DNA of 64,000 nt, from positions 62,001 through 126,000 of the forward strand of contig DXKH01000021.1 in the NCBI GenBank assembly GCA_019415335.1. Reading direction: 5' to 3'. This DNA is from Citrobacter sp. GTDB lineage: Bacteria > Pseudomonadota > Gammaproteobacteria > Enterobacterales > Enterobacteriaceae. A program made the translations under genes and the position numbers. Of this stretch, positions 1-8,156 are shown piece by piece. The notes beneath the pieces are model-generated. The model was not told the DNA's origin, did not search any database, and saw only the letters and a program-made list of their open reading frames with translations. Every line of letters starts with the position of its first letter. Positions within the stretch are counted from its first letter, which is position 1.

Positions 1-263
1 TATTGAGATAACTCTGTGCGCATCCATTTTGTCAAAGGGCGTACTTTTTTAGATAACAATTCCTCTTCAGCTTCAGGGGTAATATCCTGCTCGCTAAATA
101 TACGAATCGTTGAGATAAGGTTTTGCACTAATAATTGATATTTAGGGAGGTTCGTGCTTACATCCTCAAGTTCTTCGACGACATCCTCATGACTAAAGCT
201 CGTTGTATTTTCATTTAGGGGGCTGTTTATTTGGGTTGACTTGTTTTTCTTTGTTGCATACAT
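1..263 (-). CDS. Partial hypothetical protein running off the window edge
   Basis: An open frame begins at an ATG at 263-261 and stays open for 87 codons to the first base of the window, so the C-terminus is missing. The start has a good ribosome site (AGGAAG, about six bases upstream). The visible protein begins MYATKKNKS and is hydrophilic and acidic, with no signal peptide or membrane segment and a Glu-rich helix-like stretch (residues 25-75). The DNA is clearly more AT-rich than the neighbouring tssC, which suggests separately acquired DNA. I do not recognise a family. Confidence 0.4.
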   Translation of the reverse strand, partial: MYATKKNKSTQINSPLNENTTSFSHEDVVEELEDVSTNLPKYQLLVQNLISTIRIFSEQDITPEAEEELLSKKVRPLTKWMRTELSQ

Positions 264-416
264 AACATACTTCCTGCCATTGTGTTAATATTTATAATTA
301 ATTACTGCCTATAATATTCACCTTTGAGGCTTACTAATAGCAAGCGCTGACGAATCATTGGCCACTGTCTGTTTCCAAAACGTATTGAACTATGGCTCGC
401 TACAACCTATCCGATG

Positions 417-1325
417 TCATTCAGTCCACAGGTATTTCTCGTGATCCGGACCTTTCACTTCTTCGATATAGTTGAAGCTGCGCACCGGCACCGTATCCGG
501 GCCGTACGGCAGACGACCCAGCACGCGTGGCATCACCAGGCCGAGGTAGCGGGAATCATCGGTATCGCGGAAGGATTTCCACTTGATGTATTCGGCGCGG
601 TCGAAGTAGTTGCCGATATCCTTGATAGCAGCCACATCCTCCATCGAATTTTTCAGGAAGAATTTCGGGCCAGCGGAGCCGATAAACGGCATATGGGCAG
701 CGGCAGACACTTTCGAAATGTTGCGCATCAGCGCCACGTCCTGCGCGGAAGCATCGAATTCGTACGCTGAAATCACGGCGGCAATGGGTTCACCACCAGG
801 CTGATCGTACTCATTTACATACGTATGCCAGTAAAGACCCGTCTGGATAATTTCCGGCGCGTCCTCAAAATCCTGACGCAGGTCGTCTTTGGAGATATCG
901 AGAATTTCAGTCTTCACGTTCTGACGGTAGTCAGTGTTGTCCACCAGATGCTTCAGACCACGCCACAGGGACTCTACCGCCTGGAACTGCTCGTGATGCA
1001 TCACCGCATCCAACTGGCAGCTGATTTGATAGTCGAGTTCAGCGATGTGGTGGTCAATTAAGGTTTTGTCGAGCTTCTCCACCTTCTGACCTGACTGGCG
1101 CAGACGCTCCAGAAACACCTGCACGCCCGCCGTAATGCGTTCGTTAGTGCCGGCTTCAGCCATCGCAGCTTCATCCTGCCAGACGCTCAGGTCACTCAGG
1201 CTGGAAGCCGGTTTCAGGTTGATTTTTTCAAACAGGGAGGCATACACCCCTTCTGAAGCGGAACGTTCCCGGAGGAGGGTCTCACCCGCGGGTACAGCAG
1301 TATCATTCTGTACAGACATCAGCAT
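417..1325 (-). pseudogene. tssC: Truncated type VI secretion sheath large subunit (TssC/VipB)
   Basis: The 302-residue product matches the N-terminal and central part of TssC, the large subunit of the contractile type VI secretion sheath, which normally has about 490-510 residues. Recognisable stretches are VYASLFEKINL near residue 27, VESLWRGLKHLVDNTDYR near 115 and FNYIEEVKGPDHEKYLWTE at the end. In intact TssC the frame continues past KYLWTE; here a TGA follows directly and the next 150 bases show no TssC-like frame. It lies 18 bases after tssB. The first ATG (1325) is close behind an AAGGA; the third codon, ATG at 1319, is better spaced and may be the true start. Loss of the C-terminal third should abolish sheath assembly, hence the pseudogene call. 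A short functional form cannot be excluded. Confidence 0.85.
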
Positions 1326-1343
1326 TTTCCTTAAATTTTTCCG

Positions 1344-1835
1344 TCAGGCTTTCGGGGCGAGGGCCGCGAGTTCACTACGCAGTTCATTGCTCAGTGTCGG
1401 GTCGCGTAATATGACTTCCAGCTCCCGGCGGAAGGTGGCGTTGTCCAGCAGATTCGACTTGAGGTCACGCAGCAGGCTGCGCATGGCGAGCATGGCTTTT
1501 AACTGGGGGATCTGGCGGGCAACCTGCTCCGGCTCAAAATCTTTCATGTCCTTAAAGCTGAGACGGATATTCTCTTCACTGCCGTCACCGGCAAGGGTGT
1601 TTTCAACGGAGAGATTAACGGACGGGGAGAGTTCGGATAACACGCTATTCAGGTTGTTTTTGTTGACGTTGATTTTGTCGCGCTCAGACAGAGGACGGTT
1701 TTCCTGACCATTGCTGAAATCACCGGTCACCAGCAATTTCAGCGGCAGTTCAACTTTTTTTTGTGCCCCACCGGTGTGCAGGGATAATTTTAAATTAATT
1801 CGGGCTTTGGGGATTTCTTCCTGATATGACGACAT
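1344..1835 (-). CDS. tssB: Type VI secretion sheath small subunit TssB/VipA
   Basis: The 163-residue protein has the normal length of TssB, which interlocks with TssC to form the cytoplasmic contractile sheath of a type VI secretion system. Family features are the start MSSYQEEIPKARINLKL, the KKVELPLKLLVTGDFS strand, the LSERDKINVNKNN segment and the MKDFEPEQVARQIPQL segment near residue 100. The start has a modest GGAGTG ribosome site. The gene looks intact, but its partner tssC is cut short and no other type VI gene is in the window, so it is probably a relic of a larger cluster. The 600 bases upstream are AT-rich and would hold any promoter. Confidence 0.9.
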   Translation of the reverse strand: MSSYQEEIPKARINLKLSLHTGGAQKKVELPLKLLVTGDFSNGQENRPLSERDKINVNKNNLNSVLSELSPSVNLSVENTLAGDGSEENIRLSFKDMKDFEPEQVARQIPQLKAMLAMRSLLRDLKSNLLDNATFRRELEVILRDPTLSNELRSELAALAPKA

Positions 1836-2439
1836 AGCAACACTCCATTTGCCGTGGGTGAAATATTTAAGGCGTAAACCGTATCAACGGAAACAGACAT
1901 GCACGGCAACGCCGCCATCACCACAGCCATAAATAAAAAGGGATAAAACAAGGAATTACGCAGAAAATCCTACACCTGTAACGGATACTCACAAGAGGGA
2001 GGTAAATCATAAATGTAAAAATAGGTGAACGAAATATCGGAAAATACAGATCCATCTGAAACAAAATATGTGCGAAGAAAACGCTCCGGAAGCTGATTAT
2101 CACCCAATTTAACCATTAAAACATGTTAATGCTTCCTGCTTGTTTTCCACAAAAAAGTATTTCACTTAAGTTACAATTGCCGGTTAAATATTACTCGTTT
2201 CATTATCATTTTCTCAGTGTGTGAATCTAACATTCTCATCAACCAACAATCGTTGCAAATAATTCAATAAAATACATTCAGTATATATATTATTTACACC
2301 CATCATTGTTAAATCAGAAAATCGTTATTTTATCCCCGCTTAATTATTTAAGATTAAGAAATCACCCTGGCATTATTTCGTTCTTTCCTGATTATTTCCG
2401 CATATGTAAACTATCATGCAAAAAACTATTTATCTCATG

Positions 2440-2685
2440 TTAAGCATTCACAACATCAATATTCATATCGTATTTATTGATTGAATGGCGAAATAGGTCG
2501 AATTCCAAATATTGATCTATGAAGCGGTCTGACTTTTCAAGCCCATCCCCGCCAATATCGTTGAATATATTCTCTAAGCCAGAAAGGTTATCGATGAGTT
2601 CTGTCTTCGTATTGCCGTCGTCGTTGTCTATGCCCCCCTGTCGCGAAGTCAGAAAACTTGCCTGGCTGCGCAACAGTTTCACCAT
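2440..2685 (-). CDS. Small hypothetical ORF, possibly a gene remnant
   Basis: This 81-codon frame starts MVKLLRSQASFLTSRQ and is acidic and hydrophilic after residue 18 (for example LIDNLSGLENIFNDIGGDGL). I do not recognise a family. No ribosome site is obvious, and another frame just upstream also reads like coding sequence (EFQQLITATVPVVETRERHR), so this may be the frameshifted 3' part of a decayed gene rather than a complete small protein. Confidence 0.2.
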   Translation of the reverse strand: MVKLLRSQASFLTSRQGGIDNDDGNTKTELIDNLSGLENIFNDIGGDGLEKSDRFIDQYLEFDLFRHSINKYDMNIDVVNA

Positions 2686-2761
2686 CGCGATGTCGCTCCC
2701 GCGTTTCCACCACTGGCACCGTTGCGGTAATCAGTTGCTGAAATTCTGACTACACTGTTTG

Positions 2762-2893
2762 TTCATTATATTCGGCACTATTCAACAAACTCTGGACTGG
2801 GCTTATGACAAAGCGGTCAACAGTCGCGTCCCCGGTCTCGACAGGGAATCGCATACCGTGAATAAGATGATTGTTTTATGGCACCGGTGTTAA
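2762..2893 (+). pseudogene. Probable fragment of an EcsC-family gene
   Basis: The + frame reads TLDWAYDKAVNSRVPGLD from 2789 onward, then diverges and ends at a TAA at 2891. That string resembles my memory of the N-terminal motif of enterobacterial EcsC-type proteins (LDWAYxKAVNGxPGLDS). Those proteins have 200 or more residues; here about 20 conserved-looking residues remain, with no clear start and an early stop. I read it as a relic. The assignment rests on one motif. Confidence 0.3.
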
Positions 2894-2938
2894 GCGATCT
2901 TCTTCGTTGGCAGGATGCGCAAAGCAGAAGATCGCTTA
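2891..2938. repeat. 13-bp perfect inverted repeat
   Basis: TAAGCGATCTTCT at 2891-2903 is repeated as its exact reverse complement at 2926-2938, with a 22-base loop. There is no T-run on either side, so it is not a typical intrinsic terminator. The left arm includes the stop codon of the EcsC-like fragment. Confidence 0.6.
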
Positions 2939-2982
2939 CTGTGAATGGCACAATGATGCGGGATAGTGACAGAAAAAAGGAG

Positions 2983-3162
2983 TTATTTTTTTAGCGCAAT
3001 AGTCGTCAGCCCGGTAGATATCCAGCCGAAATCACTTAATAACAATAACGCCTCGTCGATATCCTTCATGTGATTAAACGGCAGATAGACAAACTTTTGT
3101 TTATCATGCCCCCTCCTCACTTTCAGCCTAAGCAAAATAGAAGGGTAGTTCCGCGTGGGTTG
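2983..3162 (-). pseudogene. C-terminal-like coding fragment, family unknown
   Basis: An open frame without a credible start runs from a stop at 3165 to a TAA at 2983. It reads plausibly as the end of a protein, including KFVYLPFNHMKDIDEALLLL and then FGWISTGLTTIALKK. An internal ATG at 3069 has no ribosome site. I cannot name the family. Confidence 0.2.
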
Positions 3163-3314
3163 TTAGCGGTAAGTGATGTCTATAATCAGTATATCCATGA
3201 TAGATGCCTGGCAATCTCATTCTTTAGTTGTCATAAACAGGGATGCGGTAATTAAAAATAGATGTTTAGATCGCCTGAAAACGCGGAGTACACCTTTCTT
3301 TATCCACTGACCTG

Positions 3315-3346
3315 AAATAAAAAGCCGGAGATATCCTCCGGCCTTT
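3315..3346 (-). terminator. Intrinsic terminator of gss
   Basis: On the minus strand, 23 bases after the gss stop codon, the stem GCCGGAG/CTCCGGC (3324-3330 with 3336-3342) is followed by TTTTTATTT. Confidence 0.8.
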
Positions 3347-3368
3347 TCAGTGCTTTTCACGAGATGGC

Positions 3369-5228
3369 TCACCCCTTCAGCACAATCAGCGGTTCAATAT
3401 CGCTCTCTTTTTTGATCACCAGAGATTCGTCGCCACGCAGACAGGTGCCGCCGTAGTTTCCGCCGACGGTAAAAGTGCACACCTGAATATACTTGCCGGC
3501 AACGTTTGGCAGACACCACAGTTGCTGATAAATGTTTTTCTGCTCGGCAAATTTACCGCTGGTTTTATCCAGCAACTCTTCCTGATGGCTGACCAGGTCG
3601 ATATTGCTACCACAGCGACCAGCAATGGGTTTCACCGCATACCCGGTCTTCGCCAGTTCATCATTGACGACGAAATCGGTATCCAGCAGGTAACGGTGAT
3701 GCGGGAAGAGTTGCCACAGGATCGGCAGAATGGCTTTGTTACCCGGGATCACCGTCCACAGCGGCTCAAAGACCAGCACTTCCGGGCGCAGCAGCACATC
3801 AATCAACCGAACGTCCTGATGAGTATGTCCGGTACGAATCGGCACGGCGGCATATTCGGTTTCGCTGACTTCACGCACCTGCTCAATCGCCGTTTCCCAG
3901 GCCCAGGTTTTCCAGACGCAGTTCACCAGCCGTCCGTCACCGTCAATCAACTGACCGGCATCGTCCCAGCGCAGTTCATCCAGCCCACGCAGGATCTTAC
4001 TTTCAAACCCGGCCTGATGCAGCGCCTGCTGCATAAACTGGGCGTGGTAGTTCTCCTCAATATCCTTATCCTGCATGATGTGCACAAAAGGACGCGCATG
4101 GCTGTGTTTCCAGGCTCCTGCCAGCTCGTTAATCAACCCTTCTGCCGGGTTGTGTCCCTGCCCTTTATAGCCCTGTTCTGCCCAGCGTTCGAGGATCAGT
4201 CCCGCCTCGGTATGACACGATGCGGAATCGGCGTTGTATTCGTACACCTTCAACCCACGCTCATCCATACAGAAATCCATACGACCGGTGATCATATGGT
4301 GGCGACGTCGCTGCCAGGAGAGACGCAAACGCGGCCAGAGGATTTTGGGAATGTCGAACAGCGCCAGCAGGTTGTCGTCTTTCAGTACCTTGTCCGTGGC
4401 GTGCAGATACATCAAATGCAGCTCGTTGGTCGCTTTGATCAACTCCTGCTCGGCGCTCTCGGTAATCGTGAAATACTGGTACGGATCCTGATTGATCACG
4501 TGACCGTTCGCCTTCACATACGCTTTTTGCAACGGATCCTGTTCGTCCAGCCACTTGCCGTCAAACTGGCCTTTTTCTTCCACTCTTGCTGCGCCAATCC
4601 TCAGCGAATCATTGGCAATCTCCGGCTGGGGCAAACTATGCTCAGTATCGTCGGTCTGGATCATCCAGCCCAGAATGGTGGTGTCGTCAAAGGTATCTTT
4701 CAGGGTATAGCGGCCATTTTCCACCCCCATTTCCAGCTCACGCGTCCACTGCTGTCCGGGAGGAAGCGGGGTGTGAATGACGTTCTGCTCGGCAATGCGG
4801 ATTTTGTTGTCCAGCAACTGAGTGATGATCGCGACGTGGCCGGTGTCTTTAAATTCACCGCCTTTCTGCCAGATGAGCAACGCCCCGGCGACCGGTGCGC
4901 GGGGCGATCCGTTCGGAAACGCCTGCAACGGCAAAATGTTGTCGTTCACCACTTCGCGCAGGAAACGCAGCGAGAAGATCTCCCACGCCATGCCGACATC
5001 GGTGAACACCGCACCATAATTCAGGAAGAGGAAACGGCGCGCGAATTCGACGCACTGCCATTTATGGCCCATATATTCATTGTCGATATAGCTGCGGAAT
5101 GCAGCATCATCGTCATAGTCCCGTGGGTCGAGGGAGCTGTAATCTGAAGAGTAGATCGCTACACCACCGGGGGCATAGCCCAATAATGTCCCGAACGGGG
5201 CATCCTGACTGGTCGTTCCTTTGCTCAT
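3369..5228 (-). CDS. gss: Bifunctional glutathionylspermidine synthetase/amidase
   Basis: This 619-residue protein makes glutathionylspermidine from glutathione, spermidine and ATP and hydrolyses it again. The N-terminal CHAP amidase domain shows the catalytic set Cys59 (in HKWQCVEFARRF), His131 (DTGHVAII) and Glu147, at the positions known for the E. coli enzyme. The C-terminal half (about 200-619) is the ATP-grasp synthetase, with RMDFCMDERGLKVYEYNAD near its start and an IAGRCGSNIDLV segment near 560. Length matches E. coli. It is a single gene with its own terminator, divergent from yghU across 195 bases, as in E. coli. YgiC, encoded in this window, is related to its synthetase half. Confidence 0.97.
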   Translation of the reverse strand: MSKGTTSQDAPFGTLLGYAPGGVAIYSSDYSSLDPRDYDDDAAFRSYIDNEYMGHKWQCVEFARRFLFLNYGAVFTDVGMAWEIFSLRFLREVVNDNILPLQAFPNGSPRAPVAGALLIWQKGGEFKDTGHVAIITQLLDNKIRIAEQNVIHTPLPPGQQWTRELEMGVENGRYTLKDTFDDTTILGWMIQTDDTEHSLPQPEIANDSLRIGAARVEEKGQFDGKWLDEQDPLQKAYVKANGHVINQDPYQYFTITESAEQELIKATNELHLMYLHATDKVLKDDNLLALFDIPKILWPRLRLSWQRRRHHMITGRMDFCMDERGLKVYEYNADSASCHTEAGLILERWAEQGYKGQGHNPAEGLINELAGAWKHSHARPFVHIMQDKDIEENYHAQFMQQALHQAGFESKILRGLDELRWDDAGQLIDGDGRLVNCVWKTWAWETAIEQVREVSETEYAAVPIRTGHTHQDVRLIDVLLRPEVLVFEPLWTVIPGNKAILPILWQLFPHHRYLLDTDFVVNDELAKTGYAVKPIAGRCGSNIDLVSHQEELLDKTSGKFAEQKNIYQQLWCLPNVAGKYIQVCTFTVGGNYGGTCLRGDESLVIKKESDIEPLIVLKG

Positions 5229-5423
5229 GCACCTTACCTCAAAACTATACAGCTGAGCAGCTTCTGCTTGCCTGCTCTACACCGCCGACCATCATACACC
5301 TCAACGCAGCGGGAGCGCGTGCAACAACAAAAAATAGGCAGGCGTAAATGTGCCGATCTGTTAAAGGTACGGATGGCGACCTGCTACACTGCTTCAACAC
5401 AACCACTCAGAAGGCAGATCAAC

Positions 5424-6293
5424 ATGTCAGATAACACTTATCAGCCCGCGAAAGTCTGGACGTGGGAAAAATCCAACGGCGGTGCGTTCGCTAACATCAA
5501 CCGTCCGATCTCCGGCCCGACGCACGACAAAACGCTGCCCGTCGGTAAGCATCCGCTTCAGCTTTATTCGCTGGGCACACCGAACGGCCAGAAAGTCACC
5601 ATCATGCTGGAAGAACTGCTGGCACAGGGAGTGAGTGGCGCGGAGTACGACGCGTGGCTGATTCGCATTGGTGATGGCGATCAGTTCTCCAGCGGCTTTG
5701 TGGAGGTTAACCCGAACTCGAAGATCCCGGCATTGCGCGATCATTCGCAGAATCCGCCGGTGCGCGTGTTTGAGTCGGGATCGATCCTGCTGTATCTGGC
5801 GGAAAAGTTTGGCTATTTCCTGCCGCAGGATTTGGCGAAACGCACCGAAACCCTGAACTGGCTGTTCTGGCTCCAGGGCGCAGCGCCCTTCCTCGGCGGC
5901 GGTTTCGGTCACTTCTATCACTATGCACCAGTGAAGATTGAGTACGCGATCAACCGCTTTACGATGGAAGCCAAACGTCTGCTGGACGTGCTGGATAAAC
6001 AACTGGCGAATAACGCTTACGTGGCGGGCGATGAGTACACCATTGCCGATATGGCCATCTGGCCGTGGTTTGGCAACGTGGTGTTGGGCAACGTGTACGA
6101 CGCGGCAGAATTCCTTGACGCGGGCAGCTATAAAAATGTGCAACGCTGGGCGAAAGCGGTCGCTGAACGTCCGGCGGTCAAACGCGGGCGGATTGTGAAT
6201 CGCACCAACGGACCGTTGAATGAGCAGCTTCATGAGCGTCATGACGCCAGTGATTTCGACACAAACACCGAAGATAAACGCCATCCGGCATAA
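5424..6293 (+). CDS. yghU: Glutathione S-transferase-like disulfide-bond oxidoreductase YghU
   Basis: The start MSDNTYQPAKVW at 5424 gives 289 residues, matching E. coli YghU (288), and follows an AAGG ribosome site; the longer open frame back to 5268 is upstream sequence. It is a nu-class glutathione transferase with disulfide reductase activity on organic disulfides. The N-terminal thioredoxin-like domain (about 50-130) includes QLYSLGTPNGQKVTIMLEEL and the FESGSILLYLAEKFG segment that contacts glutathione; the C-terminal helical domain carries YTIADMAIWPW. It is divergent from gss, another glutathione enzyme. A REP/BIME element follows the stop. Confidence 0.96.
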   Translation: MSDNTYQPAKVWTWEKSNGGAFANINRPISGPTHDKTLPVGKHPLQLYSLGTPNGQKVTIMLEELLAQGVSGAEYDAWLIRIGDGDQFSSGFVEVNPNSKIPALRDHSQNPPVRVFESGSILLYLAEKFGYFLPQDLAKRTETLNWLFWLQGAAPFLGGGFGHFYHYAPVKIEYAINRFTMEAKRLLDVLDKQLANNAYVAGDEYTIADMAIWPWFGNVVLGNVYDAAEFLDAGSYKNVQRWAKAVAERPAVKRGRIVNRTNGPLNEQLHERHDASDFDTNTEDKRHPA

Positions 6294-6298
6294 TGCTG

Positions 6299-6395
6299 CC
6301 TGATGGCACTATGCTTATCCGGCCTACTCTACGCCAATCGTAGGCCGGATAAGACGTTTACGTCGCCATCCGACTGGATGTTTGCCTGATGGCGT
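6299..6395. repeat. REP/BIME element
   Basis: Two inverted REP units with the typical cores TTATCCGGCCTAC and GTAGGCCGGATAAG lie between the convergent genes yghU and the ModA-like gene. Flanking GCCTGATGGC and GCCATC pieces extend the palindromes. Confidence 0.85.
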
Positions 6396-6405
6396 CCTCT
6401 GAGAG

Positions 6406-7089
6406 TCAGGTGAATCCATGCTGACAGAGAATTAACCCCGCCTGCGGCGACAGCAGAAAATCGGCGAACGGCTTTCCCTTTTCGCTCAGACAGGCAAATC
6501 CATATTCCGCAACCGGATTGTAAGGCTCCGGAATATCCACCACCGTCAGCGTCTCAATCAGTCGCAGTCTGGGCGCATAGCTGGCATACCCGATAAAGAT
6601 ATCGGTGTAATCCTTGTTGATTAACCACTCCGCCGCCAGACTTCCCGCCGGAAGCGGTAAGGTATCCCTGCCGCCGACCAACGCCACGGCCCGTTTCCGG
6701 GCGCGTGCACCTGCATCGCCCATTCGTGAAAAGAGCTGCTGAGTGTAATCCCCGGACGGATCGCACCCCGCCGTTGAGGTGCCAATCCGCAGGTCCGGAC
6801 GCGTTAACAGCGATAGCCAGTCATCGTCTTCTCGCACCGCATCCGCCCGCACGGTGAGACACAGGCGGTTGCTCGCAAAGGGAGCCACTGACTGTGCACG
6901 ACCGGCATCCAGCAGCGCTTGCGGATGCGCCATATTCGCCGATGCAAAAAAGTCGCAGGGTTCGCCCGCTTCAATCCGTTCACGCAGCAATCCCGCCGGA
7001 CCAAAATCACAGAACACATCCTTTCCCTGATAACAGGCCATCAGCGACTGCCATACCGCACGCAGACTGCCCGCTGCGAGGATATGCAT
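6406..7089 (-). CDS. ModA-like substrate-binding protein without signal peptide
   Basis: The 227-residue protein has the type II periplasmic-binding fold of molybdate/sulfate-type binding proteins: ILAAGSLRAV at the start, FGPAGLLRERIEAGEPCDFF (about 29-48), FASNRLCLTV and a C-terminal KGKPFADFLLSPQAG segment. E. coli ModA has about 257 residues with a signal peptide; here the first strand starts at residue 2, so no export signal is visible. Its ATG overlaps the stop of the preceding gene (TGATG), so the two are translationally coupled. Molybdate, tungstate or a related oxyanion is the likely ligand by family. With no signal peptide it may act in the cytoplasm, or an upstream start was lost. 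No permease or ATPase gene is adjacent. Confidence 0.75.
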   Translation of the reverse strand: MHILAAGSLRAVWQSLMACYQGKDVFCDFGPAGLLRERIEAGEPCDFFASANMAHPQALLDAGRAQSVAPFASNRLCLTVRADAVREDDDWLSLLTRPDLRIGTSTAGCDPSGDYTQQLFSRMGDAGARARKRAVALVGGRDTLPLPAGSLAAEWLINKDYTDIFIGYASYAPRLRLIETLTVVDIPEPYNPVAEYGFACLSEKGKPFADFLLSPQAGLILCQHGFT

Positions 7090-8141
7090 CAGTCAACGCC
7101 CTGATAGTCGGTGCGATAAAAACGCTGATACCAGTCATTCGCTACACTGCGCATATCAATGTCCGTAAATTTCTGCGGGTACAGCTTTTTCGCCATCCAC
7201 AGCTCGCCAATCCCCATCGCTTCCGGCATCGGATAGCCCCAGGCCTTCGCGTAATCAGGCATCAGGTAAACACGATGATTTTTCACCGCATCAATCACCT
7301 GCCACTGCGGGCTTTGCAGGATCTCATCAACCACTTTTGGATAGCGATCCTGCACAAAAATAACCTGCGGGTTCCAGGCAATCACCTGTTCCATCGCCAC
7401 CGGCTTGAAGCCCTTAACGGTTGAGGCTGCAACGTTCAGTGCCCCGGCGTGCGCCATCATCAGGCCGGTATATTTGCCTGAACCGTAGGTAGTCAGATCC
7501 GGGTTGGCCATATAGGCGCGAACGCGTTGATCTTCAGGGATTGCCTGCAGACGATCGCTCACCAGCTTGCGTCCCTTATCGGTGGCGTCGATCAGCGCTT
7601 TCGCCTCTTGCGGTTTATTAACAATATCACCGATAAGCGTGATCCCTTCCCGCAAGCCCCGATCGTAGGCTTGTTCCTCATCCGCCATGGTCGGGTTCAT
7701 TTTGGCCTGTTCCCCTGCCGCGTCATGGCGCAGAGAGATCGCAACCACCGGAATGCCGAGGCTGCTGATTTTGTCGATCATCTCCTGCGGCGCGTAGTTT
7801 GTGACAAACACCACCTGCGGGCGCAGCGCCACCAGCTGTTCCGGATCAACGTGGGTTAAATCACCCAGCGCGGTTTTTTGGGCCAGCTCCGGCACCAGTC
7901 GCGCGTAGCCATCACCCAATTGCTGCTTCCAGTTCGCCATCACGCCAACTATTTTATCGGTCGCATGCATCTGCACCAACAGGTTGAGCGTCTGATGCTG
8001 AAGCACCACTACGCGATCCACCTTGTCTGGCACGGAGACCTGGCGGCCAATTTGATCGGTAAAAGTACGGTCGGCTTGCGCCATGAAGGGGAGAGAAAAA
8101 AGCAACGCCAGCAGGGAGAGCTGGCGTAAGAATTTAAACAT
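7089..8141 (-). CDS. Periplasmic binding protein of the BtuF/FepB/MolA class
   Basis: The 350-residue protein has a clear Sec signal peptide (cleavage near MAQA-DRTF, residue 23) and a Peripla_BP_2 (type III) fold: DQIGRQVSVPDKVDRVVVLQ at the start, VDPEQLVALRPQVVFVTNYA, a helix-rich middle, and WNPQVIFVQDRYP in the second lobe. This class binds siderophores, B12, haem or, for Haemophilus MolA, molybdate/tungstate. It starts 77 bases after hybG with an AGGA site. A ModE-like palindrome lies 16-43 bases upstream of the start, and a ModA-like gene follows with overlap. I favour a molybdenum/tungsten ligand; nickel or a metallophore for the hydrogenase is the alternative. Confidence 0.8.
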   Translation of the reverse strand: MFKFLRQLSLLALLFSLPFMAQADRTFTDQIGRQVSVPDKVDRVVVLQHQTLNLLVQMHATDKIVGVMANWKQQLGDGYARLVPELAQKTALGDLTHVDPEQLVALRPQVVFVTNYAPQEMIDKISSLGIPVVAISLRHDAAGEQAKMNPTMADEEQAYDRGLREGITLIGDIVNKPQEAKALIDATDKGRKLVSDRLQAIPEDQRVRAYMANPDLTTYGSGKYTGLMMAHAGALNVAASTVKGFKPVAMEQVIAWNPQVIFVQDRYPKVVDEILQSPQWQVIDAVKNHRVYLMPDYAKAWGYPMPEAMGIGELWMAKKLYPQKFTDIDMRSVANDWYQRFYRTDYQGVD

Positions 8142-8156
8142 GAGTGTATCCTCGCA

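Larger units (their letters stand above)
1836..3314. other. Gene-poor AT-rich stretch with short coding remnants
   Basis: About 1.5 kb upstream of tssB and downstream of gss has no convincing complete gene. The part 1836-2440 is AT-rich and holds only short frames without family signal; it probably contains the tssB promoter. The part 2440-3165 contains an 81-codon frame, a probable EcsC-type fragment, a 13-bp inverted repeat and a C-terminal-like fragment, each listed separately. The mix suggests a decayed accessory locus. Confidence 0.5.

Noticed and set aside
1918..2103. 61-codon hydrophobic frame upstream of tssB
   Set aside because: Low-complexity Phe/Ile/Leu-rich reading of AT-rich DNA, without ribosome site or start context.
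3522..5147. 541-codon + strand open frame antisense to gss
   Set aside because: Mirror frame of a conserved gene with intact catalytic residues; its protein has no family features.
5427..6284. 285-codon minus-strand open frame antisense to yghU
   Set aside because: Shadow of yghU codon usage; no ribosome site or motif.
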